Source of the DNA: Collibacillus ludicampi
GTDB taxonomy: Bacteria; Bacillota; Bacilli; Tumebacillales; BOQE01
Reading direction: 5' to 3'
DNA length: 64,000 nucleotides
NCBI RefSeq assembly: GCF_023705585.1
Contig: NZ_BOQE01000001.1
Location: 1,502,501-1,566,500 of the forward strand
A program made the position numbers and the translations under genes. The notes under the pieces were generated by a model, which had not been told where the DNA came from, searched no databases, and worked only from the letters and a program-made list of their open reading frames with translations. Each line of letters begins with the position of its first letter. Positions within the stretch are counted from its first letter, which is position 1. This document shows positions 40,530 to 50,256 of this stretch, piece by piece.

Positions 40530-42989
40530 ATGGCGGGAACAACGAGCTTTGTCATTTCCATGATCCTGACGGCTGTGAACCAAATGAGCCCGGCGATTAC
40601 GCAGGCCGTCCGGAACATGCGTATGTACCAGAACGTAATCAATGAGGTGAATCGTTCCTCCAATAAGGAGTCCTGGTTCAACACGGCGATTCAAAGAGCG
40701 GAGCAATTCGGCAAGAAGTTGAAAGATGCGCAAGACTCCATGGAGAAGCTTGTGAAGTCCGGGGAGAAGAATATATTTGCGGGTACAGCCATGGCACTTC
40801 CGTTGGTAGGGGCGATCAAGTCTGCGTCAAACGTGGAGAATATACAAACCTCTTTACGCTTGACTGGTATGTCGCAAACAGAAGTAGATAATCTCACAAA
40901 GCAAGCACAAGAGACCATGAGGAGAACGATGTTTAACACGGCGCAAGTTCTTGGGATTGATCGTTCGCTTGCTCAAGTGGGAATGGATTATAAAAAGATT
41001 CAAAGCGTGGGCACAACAGCAACATATTTAGCTGAACTCGAGGCCAATCGAAACGGCGCTGATCCGAACGAGACAGCGAAGCAGTTTGCGCAGATTACGG
41101 AACAACTAGGTATCAGCTTGAATCCTCAAAAGGTCAATGAGATGGCGGATATAGTTAATAGGATTGCAACCGTTACGAGCGCAAGTGTGGCAACGTTATC
41201 GGATAGCTCTCGTTATTTCAACCTTGTTGGCAAAATCCAAGGTCTGAAGCCCGAAGATATTGTAATGACACAGGGGTTGGCAGCCCGATTTGGATTGGAA
41301 GGATCTATCGGAGGTACACACTTGAAGGACTTTTTTGAAAGGTTGAATCCCTATACGCATATGGGACCGCACGGGTCGGCACAACTAGAAGCTTTCGCTC
41401 AATTAGGATGGTTAAATGGTGTAAAGAGAGACAAGAAAGGAAAAATCGTGGGCTTCTCAGGTGATGTGTTCCATGATGCTCAAGGTAACCTTGTTAGTGC
41501 GGCAAAAATCTTCAGCATTTTGGGAGAAACATATAAAAAATCGGGAAATAGAGAGCAGTTTACAGCACTTCTAACTCGAGTATTAGGGCAACAGGGTCAA
41601 GATATAGCGGCTGCTATTGCTCAAAATCCCGAAGCTTTCGCAATGTTGGTAGAACAGTTATCAAAAGTCCTTCCAGTGGAAGAGAGTATTAGTGAATATC
41701 AAAAGACGTTTAATCAACAATTTCATGCTTTCACTTCTACTCTTGCAGACTTTGGCAGGCAAATTGGAACTCTTGTTCTCCCAGGATTAACCTCATTCAT
41801 TACTCGTTTGAATGCTTCCTTACCAGCGGTACAAGGTTTCATAGATAAACATAAAGTTCTGATTAAAGACTTTGTATATGCTTGGGGAGCACTTGCGGGA
41901 TTCAAAATTGGAAAAGGCATTTTTAAGATCGCTATTGGCGCTCCATTAAAAGATCTTATCGGTTTTGGTAGATTCCTCACTGGGATCGGTAAAACAAGCC
42001 TAAAAGTTGCTCGTGATGTCAAAGGTTTTATCGATGCATTCCGTTATTTCAAACAAGGTTCCGGCTTCGTAAGTGCTTTGTGGAAGGCAATTGCTTTTGG
42101 TCGGCCAATTCTAAATCGATTAACTGTGTTGATGACCCAGTTAGGATTACGAGGTGGTTTAGCATTACTAAAGCTTCAACTTGCTGCAGGTAGAGCTCTT
42201 ACGTTATTAGGCTCTGGTATGCGTGCGACACTTTTGATTGCAAAAGGAATCGGTATGGGGTTAGCAGCTCCCTTCTACACTCTAGGAAGAGGAATTATAA
42301 AAGTCGTGCCTCAGGTTGTGATGTTTGGCGGCAGACTTCTTTGGCTCGGCGCGCAAGCCATGGCGATGGGAATTCGCATGGCGACAGCATGGCTCATCGG
42401 TCTTGGTCCAGTTGGTTGGATTATCGCCGGAGTAATCGCTCTTGTCGTAGCATTCATAGCCGCATGGAAAACGAATTTCTTGGGATTACGTACATGGCTC
42501 ATTGGATTCTGGAACGGTGTTAAAACCGTGTTCTGGAACTTCGTCATATGGGTGAAAACGGTGGGAACCAACATCGTGCAAGGGATCTGGGAAGGGATTA
42601 GGTCAATGGGATCCTGGTTGGCAAGCAACCTGAAATCATTTGTCAGCAATTACATCACGGGGCCAATCAAGTCGCTTCTTGGCATTCATTCACCTTCTCG
42701 CGTATTTGCTGGATATGGACTCAACATCGTACAGGGTTTGAGCAACGGTATCAATGATAACGCCCGTCGGGCTGAAATGGCTTCACGTAATCTGGCCAAA
42801 CGGGTTGCAATTGCTCCTGGTATTAGTGGGGGAACTCGAGGGGGATCCAGCTCTCGAATCCATGTCGAGCAACATTTTCATATTCAGTCCATTGATCCGA
42901 AGAAGGCGGCTCGCGAAGCCAGTCGGTTGAACGATAAGTACTGGCGCTCTCGGGATCCGCGATTAATGCGTGCATTGGGGAGGGTGTGA
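40530..42989 (+). CDS. Tail tape measure protein
   Basis: 819 residues. Coiled N-terminal region, ENIQTSLRLTGMSQTEVDNL typical of tape measures, hydrophobic segments from about 430 and at 628-645 (GWIIAGVIALVVAFIAAW), and a C-terminal GIHSPSRVFAGYGLNIVQGL signature. Sets tail length and probably aids DNA entry. GAGGAGGTG precedes the ATG. Confidence 0.93.
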   Translation: MAGTTSFVISMILTAVNQMSPAITQAVRNMRMYQNVINEVNRSSNKESWFNTAIQRAEQFGKKLKDAQDSMEKLVKSGEKNIFAGTAMALPLVGAIKSASNVENIQTSLRLTGMSQTEVDNLTKQAQETMRRTMFNTAQVLGIDRSLAQVGMDYKKIQSVGTTATYLAELEANRNGADPNETAKQFAQITEQLGISLNPQKVNEMADIVNRIATVTSASVATLSDSSRYFNLVGKIQGLKPEDIVMTQGLAARFGLEGSIGGTHLKDFFERLNPYTHMGPHGSAQLEAFAQLGWLNGVKRDKKGKIVGFSGDVFHDAQGNLVSAAKIFSILGETYKKSGNREQFTALLTRVLGQQGQDIAAAIAQNPEAFAMLVEQLSKVLPVEESISEYQKTFNQQFHAFTSTLADFGRQIGTLVLPGLTSFITRLNASLPAVQGFIDKHKVLIKDFVYAWGALAGFKIGKGIFKIAIGAPLKDLIGFGRFLTGIGKTSLKVARDVKGFIDAFRYFKQGSGFVSALWKAIAFGRPILNRLTVLMTQLGLRGGLALLKLQLAAGRALTLLGSGMRATLLIAKGIGMGLAAPFYTLGRGIIKVVPQVVMFGGRLLWLGAQAMAMGIRMATAWLIGLGPVGWIIAGVIALVVAFIAAWKTNFLGLRTWLIGFWNGVKTVFWNFVIWVKTVGTNIVQGIWEGIRSMGSWLASNLKSFVSNYITGPIKSLLGIHSPSRVFAGYGLNIVQGLSNGINDNARRAEMASRNLAKRVAIAPGISGGTRGGSSSRIHVEQHFHIQSIDPKKAAREASRLNDKYWRSRDPRLMRALGRV

Positions 42990-42990
42990 A

Positions 42991-43692
42991 GTGGATCAGG
43001 TTAAGCTTCGCATCGGTAACTTCACGTTTCAACTCTCACCCAGAGAAGAGTTAGATTTCGACTTCACACGAGCCATTGCCAAATTAGATTCGGTGGGATC
43101 CCCGACCTATCAGGATATTGGGATCGATGAAAAAACACTCAAACTGCAAGGGGCTTTGATTGGCACGGATGCCTGGACGCAAGCGGAACTCTTGGAAACC
43201 ATGATGGATAACGGGGTTCCACTGACACTACTTTTTGGCCCGATTCAGCGAACGGTTCGAATCTCGGCACTAAATCCTAAGCTAAAGCGGTTTGATTATG
43301 TCACCTATGACATGGATTTGATCATCATCCCCACTAAGAGTTCATATCAGGGGGATGCGTCACCGCAATCATCTTCTACTCTACAGACAAATACTCCTGC
43401 AGCGACGAGCACGGAGTCGATCCGTCAGTATGCAGATAAGACGGTAACGATCAAACAAGGGGATACCCTCTGGGGACTTGCTCAGAAGGAATATGGCCGA
43501 GGGGATTTATGGCCAGTCTTAGCAAAAATCAATGGGGTGAAGAATGAAAGAGCGTTGCAGATCGGACAAACACTTAAAATTCCGTCCAACTCTTTGATCC
43601 AGAAGGCTTTGGACGCTTATAACAATAGGATAAGCGCCATCATCACTGACGAAGGGATCGCTTATCTACAGACTCTGGAGGCTAAGGGCTAA
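42991..43692 (+). CDS. LysM tail protein, XkdP-like
   Basis: 233 residues. N-terminal baseplate-type domain, a Ser/Thr/Gln-rich linker (about 120-140), then a LysM domain (about 145-195: VTIKQGDTLWGLAQKEYGR ... IGQTLKIP) that binds peptidoglycan. GGGGAGGGTG precedes GTG 42991. Located between tape measure and hub as xkdP in PBSX. Confidence 0.85.
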   Translation: MDQVKLRIGNFTFQLSPREELDFDFTRAIAKLDSVGSPTYQDIGIDEKTLKLQGALIGTDAWTQAELLETMMDNGVPLTLLFGPIQRTVRISALNPKLKRFDYVTYDMDLIIIPTKSSYQGDASPQSSSTLQTNTPAATSTESIRQYADKTVTIKQGDTLWGLAQKEYGRGDLWPVLAKINGVKNERALQIGQTLKIPSNSLIQKALDAYNNRISAIITDEGIAYLQTLEAKG

Positions 43693-44792
43693 TGGGAGAA
43701 CCGCGGTGTATTGTACAGGTGGATGGGAAAACCGTTTTGCCTGAAGATGTGACTGAATGTGATATCGAAAACACTCTTTACATGGCGGCAGATAGCTTTG
43801 AAATCACACTTACAAATGATGATTTGAAAAGTGATTGGTTCCGGAAGAAGCAACAAGTCAAAGTGTATCTCGGCTATGTAGAAAACCCGTCACATTGGTA
43901 TTTGCATGAACTAGACCATGTGTTTACCGGCATGATTGATGGAGTAAAGCCGAAGTGGAACTCACAAGATGGACAAGTCGTTCAACTGATTGGCCGTGAT
44001 TACTCGGCCCCCATGATCGACACACAGTTCAGCATTGCCTATGCGAATAGAACTTCTAGCCAAATTGCACGAATGATGGCTGTAAAATACGGCCTGAAAC
44101 CAATTATTACAGAGACAACAGAAATTCTTCCTAAAGACGTGTACCAGGACAAAAAGGAATGGGAAATCTTGCAAACTCTCGCGGCTCGCGAGGGTTTTGT
44201 TTGTTATGTGACCAAAGATCTTGAATTGTATTTTGGTCCTCGTCAGGAAGCGGACGAAACGGTTGTTGCAACGATCTCAGCAAAAGGATCGGGTCTTTCA
44301 GGTAGCAGTATCGAGTTTGATGATAGCTCGGTGGGGGTCTATAACAAAGTAACTGTGTTGCATTGGCACAAAAAACAGTTGATCGAGGGCAGTGCACAAA
44401 ATGATGATCTGATTAAGGCCATGAACGGGCAGGTCGTCGAGAAAGTGGTCACTGATTCGAAAGCTACTAGCGTTGACCTTGCAAACAAAATTGCGGCAAA
44501 CTACTTGCACGAATACTCACGACAAGCAATCACAGGAATCATTGAGGATCTACCGGGTAACACCGTGTTTGTTGCTGAGAAGAAAGTCAAGATTACGGAT
44601 GCCGGCCGGTTCTCAGGTATCTATTACATTGAGAAGGTGAGACATAAGTTTGGCAAACAAAGTGGCTTCACGTCATCTTTGGATCTAACTAACATCCGTC
44701 CCGATGACGCGGAGCAATACAAAGAAGACTTATACCCGAAAGATCGATACTCTATGAGCAAAAGCGGCTATGTAGCAAAGGGGTCGATTTGA
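43692..44792 (+). CDS. Baseplate hub protein, XkdQ/gpD-like
   Basis: 366 residues. VKVYLGYVENPSHWYLHEL, VQLIGRDYSAPMIDTQF and YCV-type late control D features place it with XkdQ-like hub proteins that connect tube and spike. Start overlaps the LysM gene stop (TAATG). Confidence 0.82.
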   Translation: MGEPRCIVQVDGKTVLPEDVTECDIENTLYMAADSFEITLTNDDLKSDWFRKKQQVKVYLGYVENPSHWYLHELDHVFTGMIDGVKPKWNSQDGQVVQLIGRDYSAPMIDTQFSIAYANRTSSQIARMMAVKYGLKPIITETTEILPKDVYQDKKEWEILQTLAAREGFVCYVTKDLELYFGPRQEADETVVATISAKGSGLSGSSIEFDDSSVGVYNKVTVLHWHKKQLIEGSAQNDDLIKAMNGQVVEKVVTDSKATSVDLANKIAANYLHEYSRQAITGIIEDLPGNTVFVAEKKVKITDAGRFSGIYYIEKVRHKFGKQSGFTSSLDLTNIRPDDAEQYKEDLYPKDRYSMSKSGYVAKGSI

Positions 44793-45160
44793 TGAACGGA
44801 TTTGCCTATCATCCGCAACGTGGGATCGTCATGAGCCTCGAAGGTCATTACCGGGCAACGGTGCACCTACCAGAAGCGCGATTTGAAACGGATTGGGCAG
44901 ACTCCTGTGTTTGGTTACCACAAACGGGTATTGAAGTACTCGTTGTTTTCATCAATGGAGATCAAAATAGACCGGTCATTGTAGGAAGGTTTCCAACCGA
45001 AAATGAGGAAGGAACACCTCTTATTGAGTTAGCTGGGGGAGGGGCACCGATCGCTCGTGTCGGAGATATGGTTCAGGTAACTGGAGTAGATTCGAATGGA
45101 GATACATTTACTGCAACCGGAACAATAACTACCGGTTCAACAAAGGTTACGTCAGGTTAG
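44792..45160 (+). CDS. Baseplate spike protein, gpV-like
   Basis: 122 residues. An OB-fold domain (GIVMSLEGHYRATVHLPE; VWLPQTGIEVLVVFINGDQN; PVIVGRFP) as in gpV, then a short beta-rich C-terminus that may form the spike tip. Unusually short spike. ATGA overlap with the hub. Confidence 0.8.
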   Translation: MNGFAYHPQRGIVMSLEGHYRATVHLPEARFETDWADSCVWLPQTGIEVLVVFINGDQNRPVIVGRFPTENEEGTPLIELAGGGAPIARVGDMVQVTGVDSNGDTFTATGTITTGSTKVTSG

Positions 45161-45172
45161 AGGTGGTGAAAC

Positions 45173-45562
45173 ATGGCGGATATTTTCGGGGTGGATATAG
45201 CGCAAACCGATGTACAGGATTGGGGCACTACGTCCCAAGGTGATCTCGCATTGGTAGCGGGAGTCGATAACCTACATCAAGCTTTAGAGCGCCGATGGGC
45301 TACGCCATACGGGGCTCTTTTTTATGCGCCGGATTACGGAAATACCATCTTTGATATGCTCTCTGAACCTATTACCCCGGACTGGATCGAACGAGCGATT
45401 GTAGCAGCGCGTTCATGTATCCTGGCTGATCCGCGAGTCGCTGATGTTCAGGTAACAGTGACTCCTTTTCCGGAGAAGAGAATTGTGCACTTCCTCAATA
45501 AATGGGTTGCTGTCGATGGATCCAGTGGTCAATTTACAGGGCAGGTGACGGTCGGTGTATAA
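45173..45562 (+). CDS. Baseplate wedge protein, gp25/gpW-like
   Basis: 129 residues. LHQALERRWATPYGALFYAP and ERAIVAARSCILADPRV are typical of gp25-like wedge proteins. GAGGTGGTG precedes the ATG; overlaps gpJ by 8 bases. Confidence 0.88.
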   Translation: MADIFGVDIAQTDVQDWGTTSQGDLALVAGVDNLHQALERRWATPYGALFYAPDYGNTIFDMLSEPITPDWIERAIVAARSCILADPRVADVQVTVTPFPEKRIVHFLNKWVAVDGSSGQFTGQVTVGV

Positions 45563-46625
45563 GACGTTTGACCAAATTGTTTCTGAGATGCAAGCGGATA
45601 TGATCGCAGCGGGATCACAGGCAACGGACTTTACGGATGGTTCGCAGATTCAAACGCTGATCGCCGTTACAGCCCGTGCTTTGCAGAATCAATGGTACAT
45701 GCTTGAACAACTGGTGGAGCTCTTTTTCGTCATCTCGAGTGAAGGGCCATTCCTTAATTTACGAGTACAAGAGCGAGGGATTTCAAGGAAACAAGGGATT
45801 GCATCGACAGGAAATGTTGTTTTTACGCGAACAACTCCCAGTCCGATCGGATCACTGGTGCCGGCAGGAACCGTCTTCTCTACATTAGATGGTTCTGTGG
45901 AGGTAAGAGTCACTCAGGACGTAAACCTAGCGAGTGGATGGACAACAGGTTCGGCTCCGGTGCAATGCACAGTGGTTGGTAAGATCGGCAACCTTCCTGA
46001 AGGGACTCCCTTGCAAATTGCAGGCCCTGCGATTAGTGGTCTTCAAACGATTGCTGTAGGACCTGGAGGGCTCACTGGGGGTGTAGATACGGAGACTGAT
46101 GATGAGTTACGAGCTCGTTATCTTGAATTGATTCGGAATCCTGTTGACGGCGGAACGCCAGCAGATTATCTCATATGGGCTAAAGGGGTTACTGGGGTCA
46201 CAAACGCGTCGGTCTTTCCACTTGCACGCGGAAATGGGACCGTGGATATTCTCGTATCTGACGGCGGAATTCCATCGCAAGACCTTATTAACAACGTACA
46301 AAATGTGATCAACGAGAATCGTCCAGTGGGGGCGGATGCTCGGGTGATTCCGCCGACGGCTCATACAATTGATGTTGTAATTTCTGTCACACTAGCTCCT
46401 GGTTATACCCTTGCCAGTGTGCAAACACCAGTTATGCAGGCAATTCAAAACTATATATCATCTATACCGATCGGTGGAGTTGTGAGAGTTATGGGTATGG
46501 CCGATGCGGTGTTCAAAGTACCAGGAGTCATCGATTGCAGCATCAATACACCATCGTCAAACATTGCTCTCGGGAATCAGGAACTAGCCGTAGCTGGTAC
46601 CATTACCGTTCAACAGTCCTCATAG
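45555..46625 (+). CDS. Baseplate assembly protein gpJ-like
   Basis: 356 residues. TDFTDGSQIQTLIAVTARAL, GGVDTETDDELRARYLELIR and ADYLIWAKGVTGVTNASVFP are the Baseplate_J signature regions. GTG 45555. Forms the wedge ring with the gp25-like protein. Confidence 0.92.
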   Translation: MYKTFDQIVSEMQADMIAAGSQATDFTDGSQIQTLIAVTARALQNQWYMLEQLVELFFVISSEGPFLNLRVQERGISRKQGIASTGNVVFTRTTPSPIGSLVPAGTVFSTLDGSVEVRVTQDVNLASGWTTGSAPVQCTVVGKIGNLPEGTPLQIAGPAISGLQTIAVGPGGLTGGVDTETDDELRARYLELIRNPVDGGTPADYLIWAKGVTGVTNASVFPLARGNGTVDILVSDGGIPSQDLINNVQNVINENRPVGADARVIPPTAHTIDVVISVTLAPGYTLASVQTPVMQAIQNYISSIPIGGVVRVMGMADAVFKVPGVIDCSINTPSSNIALGNQELAVAGTITVQQSS

Positions 46626-46635
46626 GAGGTGCAAA

Positions 46636-47193
46636 ATGGCTTACTATGATGACTTTGTCAGCTGGTTGCCTCCTTCTTTTTTAGGGGAGGATGCTAAAAC
46701 ATTGAAAGCTTTCTTAAAAGCCTTGGGCAGACAGTTCGATGATCTTGAGGCGGCCACCGATGACGTGAGGAATCAATTTTTCGTTCCAACGGCCACATGG
46801 GCATTGGATCAATATGAAGCTGAATATGCGATCAAATTGGTGGATGGTGGAACATATCCGGAACGAAGAAACAATGTTATGGCCAAAATGCGGGGAGGGA
46901 TCGGTGCTACACCGGCGGCTATCATGAATGTACTTGCGGCATATGGGTACCAGACGCAGATCATCGAGGACTTCCCAAACTATCAATTCACTATCAAGTT
47001 CACAGATTTCAAGGGAATCCCGAGTAATATGGGCGATCTCAAGTTGCTTCTTAACTCCATGATACCCGCTCATTTGAAGGTTCTTTATCAGTATCTCTAT
47101 AACGTGTACGCAGACTTCAACGGTAAGTACACCTATGGGCAAATGAATAGTAGCGGATTAACCTACCAAGATCTCCAGACGAAAACGCCATAA
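46636..47193 (+). CDS. Tail protein, DUF2313/XkdT-downstream type (gp48-like)
   Basis: 185 residues. YEAEYAIKLVDGGTYPERRN and MRGGIGATPAAIMNVLAAYG match the DUF2313 (YmfQ) family of baseplate periphery proteins, which bridge gpJ and fibres. GGAGGTG precedes the ATG. Confidence 0.85.
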   Translation: MAYYDDFVSWLPPSFLGEDAKTLKAFLKALGRQFDDLEAATDDVRNQFFVPTATWALDQYEAEYAIKLVDGGTYPERRNNVMAKMRGGIGATPAAIMNVLAAYGYQTQIIEDFPNYQFTIKFTDFKGIPSNMGDLKLLLNSMIPAHLKVLYQYLYNVYADFNGKYTYGQMNSSGLTYQDLQTKTP

Positions 47194-47208
47194 GTGAGGT
47201 GGTGACAA

Positions 47209-47745
47209 GTGCAATACACTCAAAATTACAACCTCAAGAAACCGGATCCGAACGATACGTACGATAAGCAACACGATAATGACAACATGGATATCATTGA
47301 TGCTCAATTGCACGCAAACGCCCAATCTGCATCTAATGCATTGGCTGTTGCGAATGCTGCAGTACCACAATCGACTGTCGGTCAACCTGGCGGTGTTGCT
47401 TCATTAGATCAATCTGGGAAGGTACCGGTGAATCAGCTTCCTGTCGCCAACATAGCTTCCCTTGGTTCAAAAAATACCGATGTTGACTTTTTTACTGCCG
47501 TCATTCAAAGGGCTGACACACGTGGAAACACTTTCACTTACGATACAGTAACAGGAAATTTGTTGCAAGTGTTAGAGAGAGATCCGGCAACCAACACCAC
47601 TATAAAAACAATCAATTACACGTATGATTCGTCCGGAAATCTCACTCAAATGCAGGAGATCGTAGGGGGAAAGACGATCACCACCACTTATTCTTATGAT
47701 CCTACGACGGGCAATCTAACAGGGACAGGAAGGAGCGTGCAGTAG
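47209..47745 (+). CDS. Tail fibre protein with YD-type repeats
   Basis: 178 residues. N-terminal LKKPDPNDTYDKQHDNDNMD attaches fibres in many Bacillus-like phages; GGVASLDQSGKVPVNQLP is a common fibre motif. The C-terminal third has three repeats of the YD/RHS kind (FTYDTVTGNL, YTYDSSGNLT, YSYDPTTGNL). GTG 47209 follows GTGAGGTGGTGA. Confidence 0.75.
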   Translation: MQYTQNYNLKKPDPNDTYDKQHDNDNMDIIDAQLHANAQSASNALAVANAAVPQSTVGQPGGVASLDQSGKVPVNQLPVANIASLGSKNTDVDFFTAVIQRADTRGNTFTYDTVTGNLLQVLERDPATNTTIKTINYTYDSSGNLTQMQEIVGGKTITTTYSYDPTTGNLTGTGRSVQ

Positions 47746-48654
47746 GTGTCCGATATATTTGCTAAATTGGTTCAAATATGGAATCAGATCGGCAGAAAAA
47801 CAGATTCTGCGGATCCGAATGGAAGCTTGCATGCTAAAGTTTCAGATGCCAAAAACTCAATTGGAAGTTCAACGGATGTAGCGAGTTCAACCGGGAGTGT
47901 GCACGCCAAGATCACGGATGTGAAAAATTCTGTAGGGACTTCCAATGATTCAGCAAATGCTACGGGTTCATTACATGCGAAGGTTGCGGATGTTAAGGGG
48001 TCTATCGGGAATACAAACGATACCGGAAATCCAACGGGAAGTGTTCATGCAAAGATCGTGGATGTTAAGTCATCCTTAGGAAATACAGGGGACGCAGCTA
48101 ATGCGTCAGGAACCGTTCATGCAAAAATCGTAGATCTAAAAAGTTCTCTCGGAAACACAGGGGATGCCGCCAGTTCCACAGGAACCGCTCACGCCAAACT
48201 GAAGGACATCAAAACGTCCATCGGGAACATTGGCGATCCCGCCAGCGCAACAGGAAACCTACATCAAAAGGTGTCACAGCTGCAAAATAGCGTGAACGCG
48301 ATTCCGACCGTGACCCCGCAACGTCCTAGAAAAACGCTACCGATCAATGTGACGGTGGGCGCAAACCAAACGAACTATACCATCTTGAACGTATCGGGTA
48401 CAGGCAGGCTTTTAGCCATAGGGTTAAGTGTTCCGGCAAATGTAACGAATGTGACCATTGTTGCGGATGGTACAACGATCACGAATGCCGCACCACTTGG
48501 TCCCGCTTTTACACCAAGTATATTAGCTTTCAATAACGTGTCAGGTGCTACTACCGCATTAGCCATGATTCCCTTTAAAAACTCACTATCCATTACCCTA
48601 TCCACCAATGGTAATGGAAGCTGTACCGTTACAGGTGCTTATGAACTTGAATAG
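47746..48654 (+). CDS. Tail fibre protein with seven 24-residue repeats
   Basis: 302 residues. After a 20-residue lead, seven tandem units of the form GSxHAKxxDxKxSxGxxxD fill residues 21-188, probably a long helical or coiled stalk; a beta-rich tip (about 200-302) may bind the host. GTG 47746 directly after the preceding stop. Confidence 0.75.
   Translation: MSDIFAKLVQIWNQIGRKTDSADPNGSLHAKVSDAKNSIGSSTDVASSTGSVHAKITDVKNSVGTSNDSANATGSLHAKVADVKGSIGNTNDTGNPTGSVHAKIVDVKSSLGNTGDAANASGTVHAKIVDLKSSLGNTGDAASSTGTAHAKLKDIKTSIGNIGDPASATGNLHQKVSQLQNSVNAIPTVTPQRPRKTLPINVTVGANQTNYTILNVSGTGRLLAIGLSVPANVTNVTIVADGTTITNAAPLGPAFTPSILAFNNVSGATTALAMIPFKNSLSITLSTNGNGSCTVTGAYELE
47806..48309 (+). repeat. Seven 72-bp tandem coding repeats in the fibre gene
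   Basis: Each unit encodes 24 residues with near-constant G-S/T-x-HAK core. Copy number could vary by slippage or recombination, altering stalk length. Confidence 0.8.
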
Positions 48655-48665
48655 GGGGAATGAAT

Positions 48666-48986
48666 GTGTACAAAATCGTGCCTTTGGTAAATGGTGTTCT
48701 TGATCTTGATTACAGTGACATCATACAAGCAATAGACAATGGTGATGGTACAGCGATTGTTCATGTACAAGATACCACAGAACCCCGTCAATCATGGCGG
48801 GATGCCACTGAACAGGATTGGCAGAATGCGCTTTCGAAAGTCCCACAACCAATCCAGCCTCCCGACCCAAGCCAACTCCTTGGTCAATTCCTAGTGGAAC
48901 AGGCCCTAAAGAACGCCGAGCTTGAGCAAGCGCTAAACGCCATCGGGGCAGGTATCGTACAGTTGCAATTGAAAGGAGGTGCGTGA
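48666..48986 (+). CDS. Small tail-associated protein, XkdW-like position
   Basis: About 106 residues; N-terminal VYKIVPLVNGVLDLDYSD, a proline-rich stretch (VPQPIQPPDPSQ) and a helical end. Lies between fibre and XkdX as small tail or chaperone genes do. GTG 48666 has proper spacing to AGGGGG; ATG 48660 is too close. Confidence 0.6.
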   Translation: MYKIVPLVNGVLDLDYSDIIQAIDNGDGTAIVHVQDTTEPRQSWRDATEQDWQNALSKVPQPIQPPDPSQLLGQFLVEQALKNAELEQALNAIGAGIVQLQLKGGA

Positions 48987-48987
48987 G

Positions 48988-49122
48988 ATGACCCCGTTCG
49001 ATTTCTGGAAGATGGCTTATCAATTCAAATGGGCAACGTTGGGGCAACTTCAAAAAGCCGTCTCACTTGGATTGATCACGCAAGACGAATACAATCAGAT
49101 CACCGGAACCGCACAACAGTGA
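48988..49122 (+). CDS. XkdX-family protein, 44 residues
   Basis: MTPFDFWKMAYQFKWATLGQ then LQKAVSLGLITQDEYNQITG: the classic XkdX pattern of W...L..AV..G.IT..EY..ITG. Found between fibre and lysis genes in many Bacilli phages. AAAGGAGG precedes the ATG. Confidence 0.88.
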   Translation: MTPFDFWKMAYQFKWATLGQLQKAVSLGLITQDEYNQITGTAQQ

Positions 49123-49133
49123 GCGGTTTTTTA
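49107..49133 (+). terminator. Terminator after xkdX
   Basis: AACCGC-ACAACAGTGA-GCGGTT followed by TTTT; overlaps the last codons of XkdX. Confidence 0.65.
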
Positions 49134-49158
49134 ATTTGTCGCAAAGCGGGGTGATGCA

Positions 49159-49566
49159 GTGAAACTGCAAGATGTTTATATGTTTTTTGGTTTATTGGGA
49201 GCGGCAATCGCTCCCTTTTTTGGCGGCTGGGACGTTACGCTCAAGACGCTCATCCTTTTTTTCATCGTGGATTACATCTCAGGAATGATCGCGGCCGGGA
49301 AAGCCGGAGAATTGAGCAGCCGTCGAGGATTGGAAGGAATCAAACGCAAAACGGCCATGATGGTCGCTGTCGTGTTCGCAAACGCGCTGGATGGGCTGAT
49401 CAGCCCGAATGTGCCGGTGTGTCGCCAAGCAGTGATTTTTGCCTGTCTTGGAAATGAAGGAATCAGCATCATTGAGAACCTGGGGAGGTGCGGGGTGCCT
49501 GTTCCAAAAGTGATAATACGTTTCATATACCAATTGAAGGATAATTCGAAAGGAGAAGAGAACTGA
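49159..49566 (+). CDS. Phage holin, TcdE/holin-4 family
   Basis: 135 residues with three hydrophobic spans (about 8-25, 29-47, 68-88). IDYISGMIAAGKAGELSSRR-type segment (here FFIVDYISGMIAAGKAGELS) and GLEGIKRKTAMM are signature features. Forms membrane holes to release the amidase. GTG 49159 after GGGGTGA. Stop overlaps the amidase start. Confidence 0.9.
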   Translation: MKLQDVYMFFGLLGAAIAPFFGGWDVTLKTLILFFIVDYISGMIAAGKAGELSSRRGLEGIKRKTAMMVAVVFANALDGLISPNVPVCRQAVIFACLGNEGISIIENLGRCGVPVPKVIIRFIYQLKDNSKGEEN

Positions 49567-50252
49567 TGGGGTATCCAATCAACGTTAAATTGATTCCTGG
49601 TCTCCCGCAGATCCCCTTTGCGAAAGGCGTTGGCCAGTATGAAGGTGTCGTGATGCATGCTACTGCGGTCTATAACGACTCAGCAGAGGGAGAGCGTAAT
49701 TACGAGACACAACACTGGCAGGATGCATTTGTACATGCATTCGTAGATGACACACAGATTCTGCAAGTTGCGGACTTTAACTACATCGCATGGCATGCAG
49801 CACACACCGCGAATCAACACTACCTTGGGTTTGAACTTTGCCAGACATACGATCCAGCGAAGTTTCAGGCAGCATATGACCGCTGGACATGGCTTGCCGC
49901 GAAGGTACTCTTTGACCGGAAGCTTGATGTGATCGATGGGGTAACCATACTGAGCCACGCTCAGGTTTCTGCAAAATGGCATGAAACAGATCATACGGAT
50001 CCTATCGAGTACCTGGCAAGCCACGGGATGACGTGGGCTGATGTGGTTCGGGATGTTACAAATAAATACAATCAAATGGTTGCCGAATCGCAACCGAAAA
50101 AGGAGGAACCGAAATTGGATAAGGAAGCAGCACAAAAAGTGATCGCTGTACTTGGAGCGTTGTATAACGCAACGAATGACAAAAACGTACAAGACGCGGC
50201 TCATTTCGCAGCAGATGCACTGCGGGATGCAGCCGGAATTCCTAAGCAATAA
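49566..50252 (+). CDS. N-acetylmuramoyl-L-alanine amidase, endolysin
   Basis: 228 residues. An Amidase_2/PGRP domain (about 1-165): GVVMHATAVYND with zinc His, FVHAFVDDTQILQV, IAWHAAHTANQHYLGFELC, and KWHETDHTDP with the last ligands. The C-terminal 50 residues form a small helical wall-binding module. Cuts the bond between MurNAc and the peptide. ATG overlaps the holin stop. Confidence 0.93.
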   Translation: MGYPINVKLIPGLPQIPFAKGVGQYEGVVMHATAVYNDSAEGERNYETQHWQDAFVHAFVDDTQILQVADFNYIAWHAAHTANQHYLGFELCQTYDPAKFQAAYDRWTWLAAKVLFDRKLDVIDGVTILSHAQVSAKWHETDHTDPIEYLASHGMTWADVVRDVTNKYNQMVAESQPKKEEPKLDKEAAQKVIAVLGALYNATNDKNVQDAAHFAADALRDAAGIPKQ

Positions 50253-50256
50253 GGTC

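Noticed and set aside
47806-48309. CRISPR array
   Set aside because: The regular repeats are coding, with no spacers of unrelated sequence. No CRISPR-like array was seen in the window.
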